Shown: positions 34,279 through 43,948, numbered from the stretch's first letter. The stretch: 64,000 nt of DNA from UBA1181 sp045639525 (GCA_045639525.1 JAZUDI010000077.1:101181-165180); one strand, 5' to 3'. Made by a program: numbers and translations. The notes: generated by a model not told the origin, from the sequence alone.

Positions 34279-35636
34279 TTCACAAAATCATTAAATTCAG
34301 TTCCAGCCACCTGCATACGGATACGCCATTCAGACGGATAGAGATTATTGCATCGATTACCCAAATTCTTTGCCCATCCAAGCGCCGCTCCACGATAGGT
34401 CAACAACAAGATGCCCTTGGGAGCGGACGGATCCAAAAGGATATTATCCTTATGCAAATAGGCCACCGCATCTTCCCAAGAGAGTTCAACCACAGGGAAG
34501 ACACCCTCCTTCAAGAGCCAAGAGAAGGCAAGGTTTTGCGAAGGTATCAAGTCTTTTCCCTTCACCGTCGCCACCTCTACACCTGACTGCACGACGCGTA
34601 GATGGTCGGCAAGTTGCGCGGTCAAATCCGCATAGTCACTCAACACCGCATAGACCACATCGTTGCGAGCCATCAATTTCACGGGTTCGGACAACCAATC
34701 CACCAAAGATTTCGCTTGCGGAGGCAATACATTCTTAGCATCGTTCTTTCTCTTTCTACGAGACAATGAAGCCTCCGTAGTCTTGCGAAGAGCCGCCAAG
34801 AAAAATCCCTCTCCTCGTGTCTTATGTGGATAGAAATGGTAGCCAGCGCCTACCGTTGAGACTTGCCATGAATCATCCAATTGGATCGCTAAAACTTCAG
34901 CCCCTAACTCCTCGGCGATCCATTTCACATTCTCCTCATCCTCCTCCTTATTGAAGGTACAGGTACTGTATATCAAGATGCCATCCTCCGCCAATGCAGG
35001 GAATACATCCGCTAAAATTCTACGTTGACGCTCCGCGCAGAAACGCACATTTTCGGGACTCCACTCCGCCACAGCCTGGTCATCCTTGCGGAACATACCT
35101 TCACCGGAACATGGGGCATCCACCAAAATCACATCAAAAAGGCCCGACAAATCGGTAAAATCAGATGGATCGCTATTGGTTACCGTCACATTGGGAGCTC
35201 CCCACTTGGTCAGGTTTTCCTGCAGCACCCCTACTCTGCCTCGCATCACCTCATTGGAGACCAACCATCCACGACCATCTAAAAGGGAGGCCAAATGTGT
35301 TGATTTACCCCCAGGGGCGGCACACAAGTCCAAGACGACAGGATTTTCGCTCTCGACGAATTGACGGAAAACCTGCTCTACAAACATAGAACTCGCCTCT
35401 TGCACATAGTAACAGCCCGCATGCAACAAGGGGTCTAACGTAAACGAGGGGCGCTCCGCCAAATAGCGTCCACTCCCACACCAAGGGACACAATCCTCCA
35501 GTACTGTTGTATCCATCTTTCTACGATTCAATCGGATACTCACCTGCGGATCATTCTCCAATGCAGTGCGGAAAGCATCGTACTCGGCACCCATTTGTGC
35601 CCTCATCATCTCCTCGAATTGAGCGGGTATTTGCAT
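34275..35636 (-). CDS. rRNA cytosine-C5 methyltransferase, NOL1/NOP2/Sun family (RsmF-like)
   Basis: 453 residues. The SAM-binding core (about 100-290) shows VLDLCAAPGGKSTHLAS, TNSDPSDF, ILVDAPCSGEGMFRKD (motif IV, with the releasing Cys) and ILIYSTCTFNKEEDEEN (motif VI, the nucleophilic Cys). The C-terminal part is a PUA-like domain (WLLKEGVFPVVELSWEDAV). Homologues methylate 16S or tRNA cytosines; the exact target is not decided by sequence. It is coupled to the MBL gene by a four-base overlap. Confidence 0.9.
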   Translation of the reverse strand: MQIPAQFEEMMRAQMGAEYDAFRTALENDPQVSIRLNRRKMDTTVLEDCVPWCGSGRYLAERPSFTLDPLLHAGCYYVQEASSMFVEQVFRQFVESENPVVLDLCAAPGGKSTHLASLLDGRGWLVSNEVMRGRVGVLQENLTKWGAPNVTVTNSDPSDFTDLSGLFDVILVDAPCSGEGMFRKDDQAVAEWSPENVRFCAERQRRILADVFPALAEDGILIYSTCTFNKEEDEENVKWIAEELGAEVLAIQLDDSWQVSTVGAGYHFYPHKTRGEGFFLAALRKTTEASLSRRKRKNDAKNVLPPQAKSLVDWLSEPVKLMARNDVVYAVLSDYADLTAQLADHLRVVQSGVEVATVKGKDLIPSQNLAFSWLLKEGVFPVVELSWEDAVAYLHKDNILLDPSAPKGILLLTYRGAALGWAKNLGNRCNNLYPSEWRIRMQVAGTEFNDFVK

Positions 35637-35714
35637 ATAATTGAATTATTAAGCACCGCAAAGATACATTTTTTCGTAAGTAAAAAAAACACTAACAGGT
35701 GCAAACAAAATCAT

Positions 35715-35747
35715 AAAAAAAGCCGAACCCAAACGGATTCGGCTTTT
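35715..35747 (-). terminator. Terminator downstream of PPi-PFK
   Basis: AAAAGCCGAA (35718-35727) pairs with TTCGGCTTTT (35738-35747); on the minus strand a T run follows. It ends the phosphofructokinase gene. Confidence 0.8.
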
Positions 35748-35772
35748 CTATTATAATGTGTGAATCATCACA

Positions 35773-37389
35773 TTATTTTTGCTCCAAAGCCAAAGTCTTA
35801 GTTGGTTGGTCGCAAACCTCAGCTGGGCCAAAGTATTGGATTGGGCCTGGGTAAACGTAAGCGGTCTCGACAGCCCACTTCTCACGGTTAGCAGCCAATG
35901 CCTTGAATGGCGCGCCATCCAACTCAACCAATGCCTTGCGGATAACTGGCTTCATTGCACCGTGACGCTTCTCCATGTTCATCATCATAGTGATAGGCAC
36001 ACCAGCAGCGATCCATTGATCAGCAGTCTTAGTGGTGTTCTTGATCAATGACATGTAACCAGACTTGCCAGAAGCGATCAAGTTAGCTGCGTTGTAACCC
36101 AAAGAGTAGCAGTAGTCAGCATCGAAGTTAGAAGGAGCGGCGCAACGTCCCTCATATCCGAAGAAGTGACCCAAACCAGAGAACTTACCAGCGTAAGAAC
36201 CTGCAGCTTTTCTCTTAGACAACTCAGTCTTAACCATCTCGATGAGCAACTTCTCAGTCTCGATCAAAGATACTTGTACGTTTCCGTGAGGGTCACGCTC
36301 AAGAGTCAATTGCTTTTGTACGAAATCTGGAAGAGATGCGTAAACTGAAGCTGAGTTAGCGGAAAGCTTCTTCACAGCAGCAGCGACATCACCGTTGGTC
36401 TCAGCCAAGAGGTCATTCAACTCCTTGATCAACACCTTCATCTCAGGGATGAACTCGATCAATCCCTCAGGGATCAAACATACACCGAAGTTGTTACCTT
36501 GAGCGGCACGAGCAGCTACAGTGTCAGCGATATTGTTAACGATTTGAGACAAAGTCATCTTCTTGATCTCAACCTCCTCAGATACGATACAGATGTTTGG
36601 TTGAGTTTGCAAACCGCACTCCAAAGCGATGTGAGAAGCTGAACGACCCATCAACTTGATGAAGTGCCAATACTTCTTAGCGGAGTTAGCGTCACGCATG
36701 ATGTTACCGATTACCTCAGAGTAAACCTTACATGCGGTATCGAAACCGAATGAAGTCTCGATTTGATCGTTCTTCAAGTCACCATCGATAGTCTTAGGGC
36801 AACCAATTACTTGGATACCAGTATTCTTTTGCAAATAGTACTCAGCCAAAACGCAAGCGTTGGTGTTAGAGTCATCACCACCGATGATAACCAAAGGCTT
36901 AATACCCAACTTGTTGCAAATCTCGATACCCTTGTCGAATTGAGCAGTCTCCTCCAACTTGGTACGACCTGAACCGATGATATCGAAACCACCCGTGTTA
37001 CGGTACTCGTCGATGATAGCAGAGGTCAACTCAACATACTTGTGATCGATCAATCCGCTAGGACCACCCAAGAAACCATACAACTTTCCGTTAGGGTTCA
37101 AAGCCTTGATACCGTCGAACAAACCAGAGATCACGTTGTGACCACCAGGAGCTTGACCACCAGAAAGGATAACACCTACATTGAAGTCACCCATTGACAA
37201 CTTTGAAGAAGCCTCTTCGAAAGTTACGACTGGCATTCCGTAAGTGTTAGGGAACAACTTCTTGATTTCTTCTTGGTCTGCAACAGATTGAGTTGCCTTA
37301 CCTTCCTTCAAAACTACTCCACCCTTGAATGCCTTAGGCAACTTTGGTTGGTAAGCAGCTCTTGCGATTTGCAATGCACTTTTTGCCAT
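35773..37389 (-). CDS. pfp: Pyrophosphate-dependent phosphofructokinase
   Basis: 538 residues, the long PPi-PFK type rather than the short ATP type. Key motifs: VILSGGQAPGGHNVISG (about 72-88), GGDDSNTNAC with an Asp where ATP-PFK has Gly (PPi specificity), and PKTIDGDLKND with the catalytic Asp. It interconverts fructose 6-phosphate and fructose 1,6-bisphosphate using PPi, saving ATP; widespread in anaerobic Bacteroidales. The gene is monocistronic. Confidence 0.93.
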   Translation of the reverse strand: MAKSALQIARAAYQPKLPKAFKGGVVLKEGKATQSVADQEEIKKLFPNTYGMPVVTFEEASSKLSMGDFNVGVILSGGQAPGGHNVISGLFDGIKALNPNGKLYGFLGGPSGLIDHKYVELTSAIIDEYRNTGGFDIIGSGRTKLEETAQFDKGIEICNKLGIKPLVIIGGDDSNTNACVLAEYYLQKNTGIQVIGCPKTIDGDLKNDQIETSFGFDTACKVYSEVIGNIMRDANSAKKYWHFIKLMGRSASHIALECGLQTQPNICIVSEEVEIKKMTLSQIVNNIADTVAARAAQGNNFGVCLIPEGLIEFIPEMKVLIKELNDLLAETNGDVAAAVKKLSANSASVYASLPDFVQKQLTLERDPHGNVQVSLIETEKLLIEMVKTELSKRKAAGSYAGKFSGLGHFFGYEGRCAAPSNFDADYCYSLGYNAANLIASGKSGYMSLIKNTTKTADQWIAAGVPITMMMNMEKRHGAMKPVIRKALVELDGAPFKALAANREKWAVETAYVYPGPIQYFGPAEVCDQPTKTLALEQK

Positions 37390-37480
37390 TGTTTATCTAT
37401 TTTAATTAATTAATAAAAGACATTATCTCTAATTCCGCAAAGTTCGCAAATTTTAATGTAAAACGCAACTCTAACCACAC

Positions 37481-37513
37481 AAAAAAAGAGTGGTTCCCAA
37501 TCGGGAACCACTC
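37481..37513 (-). terminator. Terminator of mdh
   Basis: GAGTGGTTCCC (37488-37498) pairs perfectly with GGGAACCACTC (37503-37513) across a 4-base loop; the minus strand continues into seven T residues. Confidence 0.9.
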
Positions 37514-37544
37514 TCATATCGGAAATCCGAATTGGATGATTCGA

Positions 37545-38537
37545 TTACAAGTTTGGATTAACCTTCTTCCAATCCTCTACTGGAGGAATGATGCCAAGAG
37601 TTACAAGCTCATCACGCATCTTTTGAAGATGTGCGTAAGAAGCTGCAAGGTCTTTCATCTCCTCAGCAGTTCCCTCTGGAGCTGTGAAGTGAACACCATC
37701 CTTGTCGATTGTAGTAGGCATAGCCATCATAACGTTCTTGTAACCACACTTGTCGCAGTTTACATAGCAACCAGCAGGCCATGTGAAAGGAGCACCACCC
37801 ATAGCACCCTCGATCATCTTAACAGCTTGGTAAGCTGGGCTTTGGAAAGAAGAACGTCCACGAAGCTTGATGATAGCGGAACCACCTTGGATAGTAGCTT
37901 GCTTGATCTCTGCCCAACGATCTGCAGGGATATTGTACTCAGAAAGCGGCTTACCGTTTACCTTAGCCTTTGAAGCGAATACAGCCATTTGCTCACCGTG
38001 TCCACCGTAAGTGTAGCAATCTGTCACCTTGTCTTGTTGAACACCACATTGCATTGCAAGTTGTTGTTGAAGACGAGTTGAATCAAGAGCTGCCAAAGAA
38101 GTCAATTGATTTGGCTTCAAACCAGAGTGGATAAGAGCAGTCAATGCAGTTACATCAGCTGGGTTGAAAATAACAACCACGTGATTTACATTTGGACAAT
38201 ACTTCTTGATGTTGTCACCGAACTCAGCAGCGATTTGGCAGTTTCCTTTCAAAAGATCCTCACGGGTCATACCCTCCTTACGAGGAGCACCACCAGAAGA
38301 GATAATATACTCAGCACCAGTGAAAGCCTCAACAGGATCTGTGGTCCAAGAAATGTTAGCTCCAGGGAAAGCACAATGTGCCATCTCGTCAGCAACACCA
38401 TGTACACCTGGCTCAAAAATATCGTAAAGACAAATGTTAGGAGTAAGCCCAAGCATTAGGACTGACTGAACCATGTTAGAACCGATAGCGCCACCAGCAC
38501 CAACGATAAGCAATTTTTTGTTTGTTAAGAAACTCAT
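37545..38537 (-). CDS. mdh: Malate dehydrogenase
   Basis: 330 residues of the lactate/malate dehydrogenase superfamily. It has the NAD motif LIVGAGGAIGSNM (about 9-21), SSGGAPRKEGMTR (substrate arginine region), VVIFNPADVTALT, and YGGHGEQM with the catalytic His. It reduces oxaloacetate to malate in the succinate/propionate branch of fermentation. Monocistronic with its own terminator; some Bacteroidales members are annotated as lactate dehydrogenase, but the context and sequence favour malate. Confidence 0.88.
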   Translation of the reverse strand: MSFLTNKKLLIVGAGGAIGSNMVQSVLMLGLTPNICLYDIFEPGVHGVADEMAHCAFPGANISWTTDPVEAFTGAEYIISSGGAPRKEGMTREDLLKGNCQIAAEFGDNIKKYCPNVNHVVVIFNPADVTALTALIHSGLKPNQLTSLAALDSTRLQQQLAMQCGVQQDKVTDCYTYGGHGEQMAVFASKAKVNGKPLSEYNIPADRWAEIKQATIQGGSAIIKLRGRSSFQSPAYQAVKMIEGAMGGAPFTWPAGCYVNCDKCGYKNVMMAMPTTIDKDGVHFTAPEGTAEEMKDLAASYAHLQKMRDELVTLGIIPPVEDWKKVNPNL

Positions 38538-38622
38538 ACTATAATATTTTTAAAAGTATCCTTTATTAGATTCTGTAACCGCGAATATACAAATTATTAT
38601 CGTTTATATCGCACTATATTTC

Positions 38623-39903
38623 CTACAATCCAAACAATTTTTTCAAATCATCTGTTTTGTCGGTTTTCTCCCAGGTGAAGAGTTCCACCTCTTTGGAGAA
38701 ACATTTTCCGTAACGATCAGAGAATGACTTAGTTACAACCATAGGCGTTCTTCCCATGTGTCCGTAAGAGGCTGTCTCCTCATAAATCGGGTTACGCAAC
38801 TTCAAACGATCCTCGATCGCCTTCGGACGCATATCGAAAATCTTGCTGTCGGAAATTTTCTTCGCCATCTCGCCATCGCTCATCTTCACCTTGGAGGTGC
38901 CATAGGTGTTGATAAAGAGGTTCATAGGCTCCGCCACACCAATCGCATAGGCTACCTGAACCAACACCTCATCCGCCAAACCGGCAGCCACCATGTTCTT
39001 CGCCAAGTGCCTTGCGGCGTAAGCTGCGGAACGGTCCACTTTGGAAGGATCCTTTCCTGAGAAGGCGCCTCCACCGTGCGCACCCTTGCCGCCATAAGTG
39101 TCCACGATGATCTTGCGGCCCGTCAAACCCGTATCACCATAAGGGCCTCCGATCACAAACTTACCGGTTGGATTCACCAATAATTTGTAGCCGTCAGCCA
39201 ACAAAGCTTTGTATTCAGCGTGTTTGCTAAGCAATCTTGGAATCAAAATGGTCTCGACATCCTTCTTGATTTGAGCCACCATCTCCTCGTCCGCCTTCAA
39301 CTGATTCTTCTCATCTTGGATGAATTCATCGTGTTGGGTGGAAATGACGATGGTATCGACACGTTTGGGTTTATTGTTGTCACCATACTCAATGGTCACC
39401 TGCGACTTCGAGTCGGGACGCAGATAGGTCATCTCTTTTCCCTCTCGGCGAATCTCCGCCAACTCCAAAAGCAGATTATGGGACATGTCCAAAGAGATGG
39501 GCATCAGACTCTTTGTCTCATTGCAGGCATAACCGAACATCATACCTTGGTCACCCGCACCTTGATCATAGGGATTAGAGCGCTCCACACCACGATTGAT
39601 ATCGGGGGATTGTCCATGCAACGCATTCAAAATACCACACGACTCACTGTCGAACTTGTAATCGCTCTTGGTGTAACCGATCTTCTTGATCACACGACGG
39701 GCGATATCCTGCTCGTTGATGACGGCGGATGTTTTTAACTCACCGGCCAAAATAACCTGACCGGTCGTAACCAATGTTTCGCAAGCAACCTTCGACTCTG
39801 GATCTTGAGCCAAAATGTTGTCCAGAATAGCGTCAGAAATCTGATCCGCTACTTTATCTGGATGTCCTTCGGAAACGGATTCCGATGAAAAAAAATATCC
39901 CAT
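38623..39903 (-). CDS. metK: S-adenosylmethionine synthase
   Basis: 426 residues. Clear MetK motifs: FFSSESVSEGHPDKVADQIS at the N-terminus, GAGDQGMMFGYA (ATP-binding) near 113, GGGAFSGKDPSKVDRSAAY near 275. It makes SAM from methionine and ATP. A SAM-II-type riboswitch lies in its leader, providing product feedback. Slightly longer than the E. coli enzyme, as usual in Bacteroidota. Confidence 0.96.
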   Translation of the reverse strand: MGYFFSSESVSEGHPDKVADQISDAILDNILAQDPESKVACETLVTTGQVILAGELKTSAVINEQDIARRVIKKIGYTKSDYKFDSESCGILNALHGQSPDINRGVERSNPYDQGAGDQGMMFGYACNETKSLMPISLDMSHNLLLELAEIRREGKEMTYLRPDSKSQVTIEYGDNNKPKRVDTIVISTQHDEFIQDEKNQLKADEEMVAQIKKDVETILIPRLLSKHAEYKALLADGYKLLVNPTGKFVIGGPYGDTGLTGRKIIVDTYGGKGAHGGGAFSGKDPSKVDRSAAYAARHLAKNMVAAGLADEVLVQVAYAIGVAEPMNLFINTYGTSKVKMSDGEMAKKISDSKIFDMRPKAIEDRLKLRNPIYEETASYGHMGRTPMVVTKSFSDRYGKCFSKEVELFTWEKTDKTDDLKKLFGL

Positions 39904-39943
39904 TACTTATAGTTAATTAATAATGAATTCAAATTTCACGGGG

Positions 39944-40023
39944 GATTTGACAGATAGCACACACCGACATAGTGTTTTTAGCATTTTTTACTGTGGTTGC
40001 AAGCAGTCAAATCTATCCACCGA
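39944..40023 (-). promoter_or_regulatory. SAM-II-type riboswitch upstream of metK
   Basis: On the minus strand the leader reads GTGG, then ATAGATTTGACTG, CTTGCAA, CCAC, then AAAAAATGCTAAAAAC (core about 40023-39971). This follows the SAM-II consensus: P1 arms GTGG/CCAC closing a loop with GATTTGnC and CTTGCA, and a downstream GCTAAAA pseudoknot strand. Further down, GTCAAATC (minus 39951-39944) is an exact 8-base complement of the aptamer GATTTGAC (minus 40013-40006), suggesting an alternative fold. Placement before the SAM synthase gene fits feedback repression. Confidence 0.75.
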
Positions 40024-40034
40024 ATTTTATGCCG

Positions 40035-40066
40035 CAAAGATAGGAAGTTTTTAGATTAATAGCAAA
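40035..40066 (-). promoter_or_regulatory. Promoter of metK
   Basis: TTTG (40066-40063), 20 bases, TATCTTTG (40042-40035) on the minus strand. The predicted start near 40028 puts the riboswitch at the very 5' end of the transcript. Confidence 0.7.
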
Positions 40067-40086
40067 CGAACGGTTCAAATTCAAAA

Positions 40087-40117
40087 CGAAAAAAGGCGAT
40101 TCCTAAAGAACCGCCTT
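40087..40117 (-). terminator. Terminator of the upstream secreted-protein gene
   Basis: AAGGCG (40093-40098) pairs with CGCCTT (40112-40117); on the minus strand six T residues follow. It separates gene 40137-40967 from the metK promoter. Confidence 0.7.
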
Positions 40118-40136
40118 CCCTAGTTAGTTATATCTA

Positions 40137-40967
40137 TTATTTTTTGTAAGCGCAAGTCTCCAAATAGTCGTTAAACGCTCTCAAACGGACTTTATCACCC
40201 ACTGAATCATCAACAGCGGCAGTGAATTTAGAAAGCTTATTCATAAAACCGCCCTTCTTTTCGGAAACATCCGTGTAGTCGTTATTTTTCCACTTCTTGT
40301 AAACCTCAGGACATCTTGTCTTGTAATAATCCTCTTTAAGGTCACGCGCCAACATCGCATATCCCTTCTCCTTCACAAATACCGCCGGATGAGTTTGGAG
40401 GTAGTCAGGAGCCTCTTCCTCTGTGACAGGTCCAACTATTGGGTTATTAGGAGGAATAGGCATGTAGAACTCAATAACTTGCTCGCCAGTGGCCAATTCA
40501 CCCACGATTTGCACGAAGTACATGTCAGCCTTCGCATATCCGTTCTTCACCTTCATGGACTCAAAACGCATGTTCAACTCCTCAGGATCATAAACATATC
40601 CCTTATACTTGTTAGGTCTCACCTTTGTATAGTCATTTTCATGGACATGCTTCTTTGCGAGGAATTCAGCCTCTGGAATAAACTTAACCTCATCACCGAA
40701 CTGAACATCAGGTCGGGTGCATACATGCTTATCTTCTGGTGTGAAGCCCATCGATTTCATGGTAGGCATATACATCTTACGCATATATCCCTTCAATGTA
40801 TCCCCTTTTAGGGTGATCACATATCCCTTCACCACTCTTTCTCTAGCCAACTTCTTCTCCATGGTCTCTTCTTGGCTATTATCTTCAACAGTTGTATCTA
40901 CCTCTTGCGCCCAAGCCGCACCACACATTGCCATAGCGGCAATTACGGATAAAAATAATCTCTTCAT
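40137..40967 (-). CDS. Secreted protein of unknown function
   Basis: 276 residues with a signal peptide (cleavage after AAWAQ). The mature part is polar and charged, with alternating basic and acidic stretches; VVKGYVITLKGDTLKGYMRK near residue 45 resembles openings of some Bacteroidota secreted proteins that repeat a KGDTLxGY element. I recognise no enzyme motif. It is monocistronic, with a terminator before metK. Probably periplasmic or outer-membrane associated. Confidence 0.7.
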   Translation of the reverse strand: MKRLFLSVIAAMAMCGAAWAQEVDTTVEDNSQEETMEKKLARERVVKGYVITLKGDTLKGYMRKMYMPTMKSMGFTPEDKHVCTRPDVQFGDEVKFIPEAEFLAKKHVHENDYTKVRPNKYKGYVYDPEELNMRFESMKVKNGYAKADMYFVQIVGELATGEQVIEFYMPIPPNNPIVGPVTEEEAPDYLQTHPAVFVKEKGYAMLARDLKEDYYKTRCPEVYKKWKNNDYTDVSEKKGGFMNKLSKFTAAVDDSVGDKVRLRAFNDYLETCAYKK

Positions 40968-41188
40968 TTAATTAAATAACATTAATTATAAAACCTATTT
41001 TTGTACTCATTCAAACCGTTGACGTAACCATTTCGTCATCGATTACACTGTAAAGATATCGCCATCTGATTCGCTCTTAAAATAACATCGACGAAATCCG
41101 CCATTTTCCAGACCAAACCCCGGCTCTCCGTCCTTATCAGTCAAGTATCCACGCAAAAATCCGTTCAATTTCTTTACCAGGACGCTGA

Positions 41189-43030
41189 TTATTCCTTCTT
41201 TGCCGCCTTATCCAAAAGCTTCACCTTCTCGACGATCATATCCCGCTCCTTCTTCAATTTTTGGATCTTATTGGCCATATCCTTTATCAAACTCTCCGCA
41301 TTCTTGGAAGAGGCTGAGAAGAATCCGATATTATTCTCATAATTGGTGATGTCCGCGCACAAAGCCTCGTATTGGCGAACCAATTTCTTCCGCTCTGCGC
41401 TCAACTTCTGTTCGCCCTTTTGAGCCATATCCTGCACATTGGCTTTGAAAGCATCCATTCGGCGGTTGGACTTATCCACGTTCAACTTTTCGAACTTCTC
41501 GTCGATCGCAGCCTTGTACGCATTATAAACCTTATCCTTATCTTTAAATGGTACATGGCCTACCGCATTCCACTCCGCAATCAACGACTTGAGCTCGTTG
41601 AATGAGGCCTCGTGGTCCTCTCCAATCACCAAAGCCTTGATCTTTTCGACAAGCGCCTTCTTCTGTTTTAGGTTCTCGTCCTGCTCTTGGCGTTGTGATT
41701 TGAACTGTTCACCCTTCTTCGCGAAGAAGTGGTCGCATGCGGCAAGGAAACGCTTCCAGACCACATCGGATTGTTTTTTCGGCACAGCGCCAATCTTTTT
41801 CCAATCTTGTTGCAGTTTCACGAAGAGATCGGATGTGGCTTTCCAATCAGTATTGTCCATATTGGCCTCCGCCTTCTCGCACAATTCGATCTTCTTCGCC
41901 AAATTCTCGGACAACTGATCCTTCACGCTGCGGAAATATTCATTTTTGGTCTTAAAGAACTTATCGCAAGTGGCGCGAAAACGCTCATAAATGGCCACAT
42001 TATCCTTTTTAGGCGCGAAACCGATCTTTTTCCACTCCTCTTGAATAGCTAAGATATTGGCGGATTGCTCCTGCCACTCCTTGAACGAATGGATAGCCGT
42101 CAAATCAATCGACTCGATCTTCTCGCAGAGCGCGCTCTTCTTTTGAAGATTCTCCAACTCGTTGGAGCGCAATTTATCGAAGAAATCGTGATGGCGCTTA
42201 TTGATGATAGTGCTAGCCTCCTTAAATCTATTCCAGATGGATTCTCGATTCTCCCTTGACACAGGGCCAATCTCTCTCCACTCCTCGTGCAACACTTGCA
42301 ATTTACGGAATGCGGCGATTACATCCTTCTCGTCAGCCAAAGCCTCGGCTTGCTCGCACAAAGCCACCTTTTGCTCCAAATTTTTGCGGAAATCATAGTC
42401 TCGAAGTTCATTGTTGATTTTCAGATTGTCATAGAAATTCTCCACACACAGCTGATATGCGCTCCACAAAGCATTAACTTCGCTTTGAGGCACGGCACCA
42501 ACGGATTTCCACTCTTGTTGCAGTTTCTGGAATTGAGGCACCTTCTTGCCGAAATCCTCCTCGGTGTTCTCCAACAGGCGTTTCAAATCCTCTAATATAC
42601 GCTTCTTTTCGGCCAAGTTATTCAACTTTTCGGCTTCGGCGCGTTGGAACTCGGCGGCGCGCTTCTCCTTGTAATTTTGGAGGATGGCCTTCAATTCGGT
42701 ATCCAATGGATTTTCTGCTGGCTTGAAATCCTCAGGAAGTCCGCCTTCATCCACAAAACGCTGCTTCAACTCATCGTTTTTCGCTCTTAATTTCTTATAA
42801 AAGTTATACTTGATGGCATCCATTTTCCCCCTTAACGAGGTGTACGATTCGGGATTGCTCTTCATCAAATCCTTGGCTTTCTCCACCAATTCACCCTCTG
42901 TCATATTTCCGAAATCCTCGTATTCAGGAGTCTCTACAACATCCGCAGTCTCAATAGCTTCCAATGAAACCTCCTCCATTGAAGCTACGCTTTCAGTAAC
43001 GTTTTGCACGTTTTGTTCCTTTTCATCCAT
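41189..43030 (-). CDS. DUF349 repeat protein
   Basis: 613 residues from the ATG at 43030 (a TTG nine bases upstream is in frame). After an acidic N-terminal part the protein is built of about six or seven DUF349 repeats of 70 residues, each with W(K)xIGxVPxxxxxxxWxRF and LCExxE helices (for example WKKIGFAPKKDNVAIYERFR and EWREIGPVSRENRESIWNRF). Long helical, probably cytoplasmic. Bacterial DUF349 proteins have no firmly established role. The C-terminus is a coiled coil (IKDMANKIQKLKKERDMIVE). Confidence 0.85.
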   Translation of the reverse strand: MDEKEQNVQNVTESVASMEEVSLEAIETADVVETPEYEDFGNMTEGELVEKAKDLMKSNPESYTSLRGKMDAIKYNFYKKLRAKNDELKQRFVDEGGLPEDFKPAENPLDTELKAILQNYKEKRAAEFQRAEAEKLNNLAEKKRILEDLKRLLENTEEDFGKKVPQFQKLQQEWKSVGAVPQSEVNALWSAYQLCVENFYDNLKINNELRDYDFRKNLEQKVALCEQAEALADEKDVIAAFRKLQVLHEEWREIGPVSRENRESIWNRFKEASTIINKRHHDFFDKLRSNELENLQKKSALCEKIESIDLTAIHSFKEWQEQSANILAIQEEWKKIGFAPKKDNVAIYERFRATCDKFFKTKNEYFRSVKDQLSENLAKKIELCEKAEANMDNTDWKATSDLFVKLQQDWKKIGAVPKKQSDVVWKRFLAACDHFFAKKGEQFKSQRQEQDENLKQKKALVEKIKALVIGEDHEASFNELKSLIAEWNAVGHVPFKDKDKVYNAYKAAIDEKFEKLNVDKSNRRMDAFKANVQDMAQKGEQKLSAERKKLVRQYEALCADITNYENNIGFFSASSKNAESLIKDMANKIQKLKKERDMIVEKVKLLDKAAKKE

Positions 43031-43212
43031 GGCTACCAATTTAAGGGAATATACTCCCCGATTAAACTTTTATTCGCCCCCACTACGGGAGGCTATTATT
43101 CACTACTGTGTCGCGAAAAACAGCACATACGCAAATGTAACAAAACATTTACAAGGAGACAAAATAATTTTTAGGGAAATGTGAGGAATGGGTTCAAATG
43201 GGTAGGCATTCC

Positions 43213-43755
43213 CTAAAACAGAAGGTCTGCAACGACATCCCGCTTATCCAAAATCGCCCATACGATTCCTGTATTCCCTGATTTACTGTTTGCCTCGTGC
43301 AGGTAACATGCCTTTGCGTTGTTCTTGGCCACGATTCGTTCTTTTGCCAAAGCATCATCGTTCGAGCACCATTTCTCACGCAATAAGAAGTGAGAGGCCT
43401 CCTCCTCTTCGCAGAATTCCCAAACGCATTCCCCTCCTCTATTCTTATATACACTTTTACGGATCGCACCACACAAGGCATTGCCATACATCAGTTTCAT
43501 GCTGGCCAATGAGATAGGCATCTCGGAGAGAAGATAGAGACCACTCCCCTTATGACCTTGATCACAAATGACATATCGGCCATCGGGCATTTTCGCCACA
43601 CTCTTTTCCACCAGCCTCGTCTTGTCCTTCAATCTTTCCCCGGTACTTGTACACAGTTTGTTTCGATTATCCAGGTAGGCACACTCGTAAAGATTGGCAT
43701 CACGATCCAAGAAGAATCCATAGACTTTTTTACGCAAACTAATTTCCATACTCAT
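43213..43755 (-). CDS. Unknown protein
   Basis: 180 residues, soluble, no signal peptide. I do not recognise the family. It has many short beta-like segments with Cys residues (YECAYLDNRNKLC, RYVICDQGHKGSGLYLL, ECVWEFCEEEEASHFLL) that read like a repeated 60-residue beta unit. It lies 174 bases upstream of the DUF349 start codon, on the same strand. Upstream there is a long T/G homopolymer. Two nearby ATGs (43755, 43749) are possible starts. Confidence 0.6.
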   Translation of the reverse strand: MSMEISLRKKVYGFFLDRDANLYECAYLDNRNKLCTSTGERLKDKTRLVEKSVAKMPDGRYVICDQGHKGSGLYLLSEMPISLASMKLMYGNALCGAIRKSVYKNRGGECVWEFCEEEEASHFLLREKWCSNDDALAKERIVAKNNAKACYLHEANSKSGNTGIVWAILDKRDVVADLLF

Positions 43756-43807
43756 AATTTTTGAAGGTTATCAGGTATAAGGAACGGAAGGGGTTTGGGA
43801 GGGGGAA

Positions 43808-43827
43808 TTTTTTTTTGGGGGGGGGGG
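43808..43827. repeat. Homopolymer tract T9-G11
   Basis: Nine T (43808-43816) run directly into eleven G (43817-43827), in the 197-base gap between the unknown gene (minus) and the DUF456 gene (plus). Such G tracts are prone to slippage during replication and sequencing. Confidence 0.9.
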
Positions 43828-43940
43828 AAGGGAGGATGGATCATTCGGTTTTTGTCCTCCATCGATATTATCAATCCCCCATTTCAATGTAAATAAAAAA
43901 TCACAGTTCCTTCCCCACTCCAAAATTCCGCCAAAACACA

Positions 43941-43948
43941 TATCTTTG
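43941..43948 (+). promoter_or_regulatory. Promoter -7 box of the DUF456 gene
   Basis: TATCTTTG ends only four bases before the ATG at 43953, so the transcript is probably leaderless or nearly so. No clear -33 TTTG is visible. Confidence 0.5.
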
